From CAIKMD01 sp963702925 (GTDB taxonomy: Bacteria > Pseudomonadota > Alphaproteobacteria > ATCC43930 > CGMCC-115725), in contig OY969771.1 in NCBI GenBank assembly GCA_963702925.1, positions 3,782,001-3,846,000 of the forward strand: DNA of 64,000 nt. Direction: 5' to 3'. Of this stretch, positions 58,915-64,000 are shown piece by piece. The translations under genes and the position numbers were made by a program. Numbering within the stretch: the stretch's first letter is position 1; each line of letters opens with the position of its first letter. The notes beneath the pieces are model-generated. The model did no database searches. It was given only the letters and a program-made list of their open reading frames with translations, and was not told where the DNA came from.

Positions 58915-60288
58915 TCAGAGCTTTTCCAGCAAAGGTGCCAGACGTTGGGTCAGCGCGCGCGCCGCACCGTCGCTGCCGTTCAACCCCATCGCGTCGAGCC
59001 ACGCGGCGAATTCCGGCGCCGGTTTCAAGCCAAGGGCCTGGCGCGTGGCAAGCACGTCGTGGAACGATGTGCTTTGATAATTGAGCATGACGTCGTCGGC
59101 GCCCGGCACGCCCATGACATAGGTGACGCCCGCGACGGCGAGCAGAGTCAGGAGATTATCCATGTCGTCCTGATCGGCCTCGGCATGGTTGGTGTAGCAG
59201 ACATCGCAGCCCATCGGCAGGCCGAGCAGCTTGCCGCAGAAATGATCCTCGAGCCCGGCGCGGATGATCTGCTTGCCGTCGAAGAGATATTCCGGGCCGA
59301 TGAAGCCGACGACCGTGTTGACCAGCAACGGCGCAAATTCCCGCGCCACCGCATAAGCGCGCGCTTCCAAGGTTTGCTGATCGCAATTGTGATGCGCATT
59401 GGCGGACAGCGCGCTGCCTTGGCCGGTCTCGAAATACATCACGTTGTCGCCGAGCGTGCCGCGCCGCAAGGACAGGGTGGCATCGCGCGCCTCCGCCAGA
59501 AGCGCGAGGTTGACGCCGAAGCTGCGATTGACCGCTTCGGTGCCGCCGATCGACTGAAAGGCGAGATCCACCGGCGCGCCTTGCGCGATCAGGCCGATGG
59601 TTGTCGTCACATGAGCGAGCACGCAGGATTGCGTCGGGATGGCCAGCTTCTGCCGCACCTCGTCGACGAGCTGAAGCAGGCCAAGGCAACGCTCCGGGCT
59701 GTCGCTCGCGGGGTTGATGCCGATGACGGCGTCGCCGCAACCGAGCAGCAACCCGTCGAGAATGCTCGCCAGCACGCCGCGGCGGTCGTCGGTCGGGTGG
59801 TTGGGCTGAAGGCGCGCGGAGAGCCGGCCTTTCAAGCCGAGCGTGTTGCGAAAACGCGTGATCACCTCGATCTTGGCGGCGATGGCGATCATATCCTGAT
59901 TGCGGCAAAGCTTCGACACCGCGGCGGCCATTTCCGGCGTCAGCCCGCGCGCAATGCCGGCAAGGGCTGCGCTCGTCGCATCTTCCGACAGCAGCCAGTC
60001 GCGCAGGCCACCGACCGTCAGATGCGCGATGGGCGCGAAGGCAATCTTGTCGTGGCGATCGATGATCAGCCGAGTGACCTCGTCGTCCTCATAAGGGGTG
60101 ATCGTCTCGGTGAGGAACGCGGCGAGCGGCAGATCGGCCAAAGCGGTCTGTGCCGCCACCCTTTCGCCGGCGCAGCTTGCGGCGATGCCGGCGAGCGCGT
60201 CGCCGGAGCGAAACGGCGATGCCTTCGCCAAGAGACTGCGCAAATCGGGAAAGCTGTACTGCGTGCCGCAAGTCGCCGCCGCGTACAT
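58915..60288 (-). CDS. eutB: Ethanolamine ammonia-lyase large subunit
   Basis: A 457-residue TIM-barrel protein, normal length. Recognisable blocks: LRDWLLSEDATSAALAGIARGLTPEMAAAVSKLCRNQDMI, LQPNHPTDDRRGVLASILDGLLLGCGDAVIGINPASDS, TTIGLIAQGAPVDLAFQSIGGTEA, and YFETGQGSALSANAHHNCDQQTLEARAYAVA. The B12 radical enzyme works with EutC. No eut microcompartment shell, aldehyde dehydrogenase or reactivase (EutA) gene is nearby, consistent with the non-compartment pathway of many alphaproteobacteria. Confidence 0.95.
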   Translation of the reverse strand: MYAAATCGTQYSFPDLRSLLAKASPFRSGDALAGIAASCAGERVAAQTALADLPLAAFLTETITPYEDDEVTRLIIDRHDKIAFAPIAHLTVGGLRDWLLSEDATSAALAGIARGLTPEMAAAVSKLCRNQDMIAIAAKIEVITRFRNTLGLKGRLSARLQPNHPTDDRRGVLASILDGLLLGCGDAVIGINPASDSPERCLGLLQLVDEVRQKLAIPTQSCVLAHVTTTIGLIAQGAPVDLAFQSIGGTEAVNRSFGVNLALLAEARDATLSLRRGTLGDNVMYFETGQGSALSANAHHNCDQQTLEARAYAVAREFAPLLVNTVVGFIGPEYLFDGKQIIRAGLEDHFCGKLLGLPMGCDVCYTNHAEADQDDMDNLLTLLAVAGVTYVMGVPGADDVMLNYQSTSFHDVLATRQALGLKPAPEFAAWLDAMGLNGSDGAARALTQRLAPLLEKL

Positions 60289-60380
60289 GGAGGGATGCCG
60301 CTCGCTTTCTCGCCGGAATGATCGGCAAGCACGGCTTCATAACCGCGCGCCGCTACCAATTCAAGCGCGGACAGACACAC

Positions 60381-60902
60381 TCACCCCACTTTGCGCCAAT
60401 CTTGCGGCGCTTCGGTGAGAAAGACCGAGAGATCGGATTGCGGCGGCCGCGACGGCACGTCGAAGAACATCTCGCTCACCCAGCCGCGGTGATAGGCCGC
60501 ATGGGTGACGAGATGAAGGAAAATCTCGCCGCGGCTCATGCTGGCCGGCTTGCCCGAGACGAAGGTGAAGTCGAGGTCTTGGCCGAGGCTGCGGTCGGTC
60601 TGATTCCGGCTCCAGCCGACCAGCCAGTCATTCATCTTTTGTTGCGCCCCCCAGAGATCGGGCAATTCCGGATGCAGCACCAGATTGCGCGCGGTGAAAC
60701 CATGCGCGCGCTGTTCCAGATGCGCCTGCCAGATCAGATCGACGATATAGATGTGATTGAGCGTGCCGATCATGGTCTTGAACAGGGTGCGGCGTTCCTT
60801 CTGCGCCTCGCCCGGCGGCAAGGAAGCGACGGCATCGAAGATCACCTTGTCCGCCCAGGCTTTGTAATGGGCGAGCATGAGCGCGGTTTGGCGGTTCATC
60901 AT
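60381..60902 (-). CDS. DinB-family protein
   Basis: A 173-residue protein from the ATG at 60902, preceded by GGAGG. Four-helix DinB/YfiT fold: MLAHYKAWADKVIFDAV, FKTMIGTLNHIYIVDLIWQAHL (first metal His), and GEIFLHLVTHAAYHRGWVSEMF (the two other metal His residues, HxxxH). Members are metal-dependent thiol transferases or of unknown function. It precedes eutB on the same strand with a 92-base gap. Confidence 0.85.
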   Translation of the reverse strand: MMNRQTALMLAHYKAWADKVIFDAVASLPPGEAQKERRTLFKTMIGTLNHIYIVDLIWQAHLEQRAHGFTARNLVLHPELPDLWGAQQKMNDWLVGWSRNQTDRSLGQDLDFTFVSGKPASMSRGEIFLHLVTHAAYHRGWVSEMFFDVPSRPPQSDLSVFLTEAPQDWRKVG

Positions 60903-61023
60903 GGCCGGCCTCCGGCAATGGGGGAGAGCCAAGGCTAGGGCGGGTCGGCCCCTTGAGGCAATTCAGCTTTACGCGAGCGCGGCCGCGATTGGTGATTTTG
61001 CCGTGTCATGCCATAGTTGGGCG

Positions 61024-61827
61024 ATGGCGATCACCACCGAGCAGGACCGACCCGGCGCGGCTAAGAGCGCGGCGGCGCAGATCACCGTGCGCGGCCTCAC
61101 CAAGCAATTCCAAGGCTCGGCGATCTATGGCGGCTTCGATCTCGACATTGCGCGCGGCCGCTTCGTCTCGGTCTTCGGCCCCAATGGTTGCGGCAAGTCC
61201 ACGCTCATCAACATCATCGCCGGGCTCATCCCAGCCGATGCCGGCGAAATCCTTTTCGGCGGCAAGACCCTGGCCGAAACCAAAATCGGCTATGTCTTTC
61301 AGAACTACCGCGAGGCGCTGTTTCCCTGGCTAACCTCCTTTGCCAATGTCGAATATCCCTTGAAGCTGATGGGCGTCGGCGCGGCGGAGCGGCGGGAACG
61401 CGTGGCGGCGCTGGTCGCGCGCATGGGCGTCACCATCGATCTCGGGCGCTATCCTTACGAGCTTTCGGGCGGGCAGCAGCAGCTGGTCTCGATCCTGCGC
61501 GCGCTAATCGTCGATCCCGAAGTGCTGTTTCTCGACGAGCCGTTCTCGGCACTCGATTACGAGATGACCCTCTTCATGCGCGAGCAACTGCAGCGCCTCT
61601 TCATGGATACGGGCACGACCATGGTGCTGGTCTCGCATGATTTGGAGGAAGCTGTCTATCTCGCCGACCAGGTGCTGTTGTTGACTAGACGCCCGGCGCG
61701 TATCGCCGCCTTGGTCGAGATTCCGATCGCGCGGCCGCGCCATGCCGAGACTTTGTCCGATCCGCGCTTCGTCGAGCTGAAACGCCATTGCCTCGACGTG
61801 TTCCAGCGCGAAGTGCGGCGGGGGTAG
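61024..61827 (+). CDS. ABC transporter ATPase (SsuB/TauB type)
   Basis: A 267-residue protein from the ATG at 61024; the longer frame overlaps DinB. Walker A FGPNGCGKSTLI (about residues 57-68), Q-loop FQNYREALFPW, signature LSGGQQQLVSILRAL, Walker B VLFLDEPFSALD, H-loop LVSHDLEEAVYLADQVLLL. It would energise uptake of a sulfonate-like or nitrogenous substrate. The permease at the right edge is on the opposite strand, so the transporter genes are convergent and separated by an island. The three orphan binding proteins are candidate partners. Confidence 0.9.
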   Translation: MAITTEQDRPGAAKSAAAQITVRGLTKQFQGSAIYGGFDLDIARGRFVSVFGPNGCGKSTLINIIAGLIPADAGEILFGGKTLAETKIGYVFQNYREALFPWLTSFANVEYPLKLMGVGAAERRERVAALVARMGVTIDLGRYPYELSGGQQQLVSILRALIVDPEVLFLDEPFSALDYEMTLFMREQLQRLFMDTGTTMVLVSHDLEEAVYLADQVLLLTRRPARIAALVEIPIARPRHAETLSDPRFVELKRHCLDVFQREVRRG

Positions 61828-61856
61828 GGCAAGTTCCGTAGAATTATTGAAGGTTG

Positions 61857-61884
61857 TCGTCCCCGCGGAAGCGGGGACCCAGGG
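61857..61884. repeat. REP-like palindrome
   Basis: GTCCCCGCGGAAGCGGGGAC, an 8-9 bp stem with a short loop, followed by CCAGGGGCC. A related unit CCCGCTTTCGCGGGAATGAC occurs at 63598-63618, so the acquired island is bracketed by two REP-like elements. Confidence 0.6.
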
Positions 61885-61918
61885 GCCAAAAGCGTCGCTC
61901 CGTGGCATGATCGCGTAC

Positions 61919-62146
61919 ATGAGACGTCCCTGCGTCTATATCCTTGCGAGCCGGCGGAACGACACGTTCTATGTCGGGGTGACGAACGACCTTGCGCGTT
62001 GTGTCGAAGAGCATAGGTCCGACGCAGTCGACGGTTTCACGAAGGAACATGGTGCTCATCGTCTCGTCCATGTCGAATTTCGCGAAACCAAGCACTCTGA
62101 CCTTTTAGGCTCGATGCTAAGCAACAGGACTTATTGCGATTTGTAG
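61919..62146 (+). pseudogene. GIY-YIG (URI-type) endonuclease, truncated
   Basis: MRRPCVYILASRRNDTFYVGVTNDLARCVEEHRSDAVDGFTKEHGAHRLVHVEFRE is a near-complete GIY-YIG core (YIL..., YVGVT, Arg in LARCV, and a following EHR). The family normally continues '...A..REK.IK.W.R..K..LI'; here it passes into KHSDLLGSMLSNRTYCDL and stops as AT-rich foreign sequence begins (about 62100). It lacks the C-terminal catalytic-site Glu helix and is probably inactive. Confidence 0.7.
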
Positions 62147-62209
62147 GACTCCTGCGGCGCAAAATTGTGCGTAAGGTAGTGCCGTTTAAGGGATCTTTAA
62201 ATTTTCCAA

Positions 62210-62229
62210 TATTGACTTATATGTCAATA
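62210..62229. promoter_or_regulatory. Palindromic operator over the start of the toxin-like gene
   Basis: TATTGAC-ttatat-GTCAATA, 7-bp perfect arms and a 6-bp spacer, covering the ATG at 62221. The same arm/spacer geometry as the brnTA operator at 2343. It is probably bound by the XRE protein encoded at 62705. Confidence 0.65.
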
Positions 62230-62736
62230 GGCGATGAAATTAAGGCGCGAGTTGCTGAGGGAAGACTTTTCCCGGTGATGCCGCGCCTTCAATGGAGCCC
62301 ACGCTATCGAGCGTTCTTGGTTACGGCAGAAATTGGGAGGTTCCTGTGGGGACCATGGGCGAACGAAGCACAAGAGATTCGAGGCAGCGCGTTACAGGTC
62401 GATCTGGACCTTTTCGTCGAGGGCGGACTGGTGAACAAAGGCTATTTAAAGCCGCTAATGCCTCGCACAGACGAGGTTTGGGAAATCCAAAGTCGTGCGC
62501 CCAAGCCAAGTGTTCGCGTATTCGGGAGCTTCGCAGAACAAGACGTATTCATCGCGACGACTTTTGCAGAACGCTCACTACTTGGTGGATTCCGTTCGAT
62601 GCAATGGAAACGCGCGGCTAGGCGTCATCTCGCGCTCTGGCGGCAACTGTTCCCGACCTATCCCCCGTTCACTGGTCTGAACATTCACGATTATGTCTCG
62701 GAGAATGCCTATGACAATTACCACTGGAACGACTAA
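62221..62736 (+). CDS. Unknown protein of an acquired pair, possible toxin with RelE-like C-terminus
   Basis: A 171-residue protein from the ATG at 62221. The N-terminal half (MPRLQWSPRYRAFLVTAEIGRFLWGPW, then ALQVDLDLFVEGGLVNKGYLKP) is unfamiliar. The C-terminal part EVWEIQSRAPKPSVRVFGSFAEQDVFIATTFAERSLLGG has the strand order of RelE/Gp49-type toxins (EvwElr....yRvf..f....ivll..f.Kk). It overlaps the XRE gene by 32 bases, as in toxin-first higBA-type pairs. AT-rich composition. The toxin call is inference. Confidence 0.5.
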   Translation: MSIGDEIKARVAEGRLFPVMPRLQWSPRYRAFLVTAEIGRFLWGPWANEAQEIRGSALQVDLDLFVEGGLVNKGYLKPLMPRTDEVWEIQSRAPKPSVRVFGSFAEQDVFIATTFAERSLLGGFRSMQWKRAARRHLALWRQLFPTYPPFTGLNIHDYVSENAYDNYHWND

Positions 62737-63109
62737 AGAAATCACCGCTGGCGATAAGGCTTATTTTCGGGGCCGGCAAAAGAATCGGGTATACGAAGCT
62801 GTCTTCAAGCGCTTCACTCAGCTTGCCGATGATGACGCACTTACGCGCGCTGAAATCGCGCGGAAGCTAAAAAAAAGGCCTGAACAAATTACTCGTCTGT
62901 TATCGGGTCCTGGGAATTGGGAACTGGACACAATTAGCGACTTGCTCTTGGCGATGAACGCGGAACTAGATTTCCGCGTAATGCCTTTTGATGAGAAGCC
63001 AACACCAAATTACGCGCACCCTTTCTGTGCTATACAGGAAAGCCAAAACTCCAGCGAGGCACAACGATCGCTGGTTGCGGAAGCTAGTCAAACCGCTATT
63101 TCGGCTTGA
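62705..63109 (+). CDS. XRE-family helix-turn-helix protein, probable antitoxin/repressor
   Basis: A 134-residue protein from the ATG at 62705 (a second ATG at 62711). Helix-turn-helix in ALTRAEIARKLKKRPEQITRLLSGPGNWELDTISDLLLAMNAELDFRVMPFDE (about residues 40-95), the normal XRE pattern, with a disordered C-terminus. It is the second gene of an overlapping pair whose start carries a palindrome, so autoregulation and neutralisation of the upstream product are plausible. Confidence 0.75.
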   Translation: MPMTITTGTTKEITAGDKAYFRGRQKNRVYEAVFKRFTQLADDDALTRAEIARKLKKRPEQITRLLSGPGNWELDTISDLLLAMNAELDFRVMPFDEKPTPNYAHPFCAIQESQNSSEAQRSLVAEASQTAISA

Positions 63110-63111
63110 TT

Positions 63112-63507
63112 ATGTCGGCATCTCTGACCGTTCTCTATTCTTTGCCTTGCGACGACGTTCGCGTCGAACAAACCCACAAAGATATTCTTATCGGCGTTTA
63201 CTCATCAGGACTCGCGTTAAGATTTCTGCCAGGTACCGCGACGGTCAAGATTTGGGCGCATGTAGTTTGGCATGGACAAGGGACATTAAATATTGAAATC
63301 CGGGTTGTTGATCCCGTCGGCAATCAGGCTGGTTTTGTAGAAACTAGCTGCGTCGCAATTTTGCAGGAACGACGCTCGTCAATAAACCTTCCAGCGATAA
63401 CATTTCTTGCACCAATAGCAGGCGACTACCAATTCCAATGGAGGCCAAAGGGGCAAGTTACCTGGAACCCAATGATGACGATGAGTGTTGCTAAACAAAG
63501 CGGTTAG
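63112..63507 (+). CDS. Unknown protein of the acquired island (DUF6941-like)
   Basis: A 131-residue protein from the ATG at 63112. The opening LTVLYSLPCDDVRVEQTHKDILIGVYSSGL resembles 'CDDVR.E..gK..LIGvY', a pattern I associate with the DUF6941 group, followed by beta-sandwich-like strands (IWAHVVWHGQGTLNIEIRVVDPVGN, AGDYQFQWRPKGQV). It starts 2 bases after the XRE stop, so is co-transcribed. Function unknown. Confidence 0.55.
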   Translation: MSASLTVLYSLPCDDVRVEQTHKDILIGVYSSGLALRFLPGTATVKIWAHVVWHGQGTLNIEIRVVDPVGNQAGFVETSCVAILQERRSSINLPAITFLAPIAGDYQFQWRPKGQVTWNPMMTMSVAKQSG

Positions 63508-63597
63508 GATCACGGTTTCTTGCTAGCCTGACCGCTCTTTTCCCCCTTTTTGCTCGCCGCGATCTTTACGAAGAAATCCTGCGCTGATGGCCCTGGA

Positions 63598-63618
63598 TTC
63601 CCGCTTTCGCGGGAATGA
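63598..63618. repeat. REP-like palindrome
   Basis: CCCGCTTTCGCGGGAATGACG within GGATTCCCGCTTTCGCGGGAATGAC, a widespread kind of intergenic REP stem. It marks the right border of the acquired island. Confidence 0.6.
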
Positions 63619-63662
63619 CGATCAGATGTTTGGACTGGATTCGACGTTGCGAGGGAACCACC

Positions 63663-64000
63663 CTACTTCCCGCTCCAATGGACGAAGTTGCGCTCGACCA
63701 GGACGAAAAGCCAGTTGAGCGCATAGCCGAGCGCGCCGGTGAGAAAGATGGTGGCGTACATCATCGGCGCGTCGAGCATCATCTGCGCCTGATACAGCCG
63801 GTTGCCGAGCCCGTCGGTCGAGCCGACGAACATCTCGGCGACGATGATGACGACCAGCGCGATCGAGACGCCATTGCGCATGCCGACCAAGGTCTGCGGC
63901 AAGGATTCCCAGAGATAGACATCGGTCAAGGTGCGCCAGAAGCCGGCGCCCATGACATGCGCCGCGAGCACCCGCGTCTTGCGTGCATTGATGACGCCAT
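63663..64000 (-). CDS. ABC transporter permease (SsuC/TauC type), cut by window edge
   Basis: The frame is open past the right edge (GVINARKTRVLAAHVMGAGFW is visible up to base 64000), so only the C-terminal ~112 residues are present. The EAA-like loop is in ...VMGAGFWRTLTDVYLWESLPQTLVGMRNGVSIALVVIIVAEMFVGSTDGLGNRL, followed by two membrane segments (MYATIFLTGALGYALNWLFVLVERNF). BPD_transp_1 family for sulfonate/nitrate/taurine-type uptake. Likely partner of the ATPase at 61024. Confidence 0.85.
   Translation of the reverse strand, partial: GVINARKTRVLAAHVMGAGFWRTLTDVYLWESLPQTLVGMRNGVSIALVVIIVAEMFVGSTDGLGNRLYQAQMMLDAPMMYATIFLTGALGYALNWLFVLVERNFVHWSGK

Noticed and set aside
58816..60321. 501-codon plus-strand frame opposite eutB
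   Set aside because: Antisense to a highly conserved enzyme.
1..64000. CRISPR arrays, tRNA and rRNA genes
   Set aside because: No regularly spaced direct repeats, tRNA cloverleaf sequences or rRNA signatures were noticed on either strand by eye.

Overview
The window is GC-rich (about 64 percent by eye) chromosomal DNA of an alphaproteobacterium, probably Hyphomicrobiales or a relative. The evidence is FnrL/FixK-type boxes, MarR/GST/phasin/DUF3300-DUF2950 gene content, a periplasmic beta-carbonic anhydrase, and a dispersed palindromic intergenic repeat. Three stretches are visibly AT-richer and look acquired: 1-1330, about 12800-16400 and about 62100-63530. No rRNA, tRNA or CRISPR array was seen.

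Layout. 1-2360: the end of a JAB-protease plus E1-like (ThiF) operon, then a compressed antitoxin/toxin zone (higA with only the tail of higB left, and brnTA with a palindromic operator). 2487-12225: DUF1835 protein, MFS transporter, HdeD-like protein, orphan terminase small subunit, GST, phasin, an orphan ABC substrate-binding protein, a PAS protein and a YeiH-type exporter. 12435-16193: small kelch-like lipoprotein, OLD-type ATPase-TOPRIM protein, and two small membrane genes split at their junction by an IS5-family element. 16555-25585: carbonic anhydrase, GST, TMEM175-type channel, FAD oxidoreductase divergent from a MarR regulator, ammonium transporter, SPINDLY-type O-GlcNAc transferase, cytochrome c. 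25928-31180: DUF3300/DUF2950 operon, a serine hydrolase with its core deleted, VOC protein divergent from MarR, metallophosphoesterase, CarS-like membrane protein. 31547-33926: three-gene operon of a Rid/chorismatase-like protein and two 2OG-Fe(II) oxygenases. 34174-43891: tiny genes behind an FNR box, a split PAS/chemoreceptor pair, a second chemoreceptor, a glutaminase-STAS-cNMP protein, a substrate-binding protein, an MBL hydrolase and a glycine-zipper lipoprotein. 44047-54360: HerA-like ATPase, outer-membrane-like protein, substrate-binding protein, OmpA lipoprotein, molybdenum hydroxylase pair, two-gene glycolipid glycosyltransferase operon. 54606-55843: small proteins behind FNR boxes. 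56167-64000: hydroxyacid dehydrogenase, eutB-eutC-LLM operon, DinB protein, ABC ATPase, a GIY-YIG gene broken by an island with a toxin/antitoxin-like pair, and a partial ABC permease.

How parts fit together. Five perfect TTGAT-N4-ATCAA sites and two one-base variants point to an oxygen-responsive FNR/FixK regulon made largely of small uncharacterised proteins. Several regulators or TA-like modules carry clear palindromes at their own promoters (2343, 20830, 28964, 62210). The strongest candidates for little-described biology are the JAB-E1 pair, the Rid/dual-oxygenase operon, the 62-63.5 kb island, the small-protein FNR regulon, and the eutBC operon coupled to a flavin monooxygenase without microcompartment genes.
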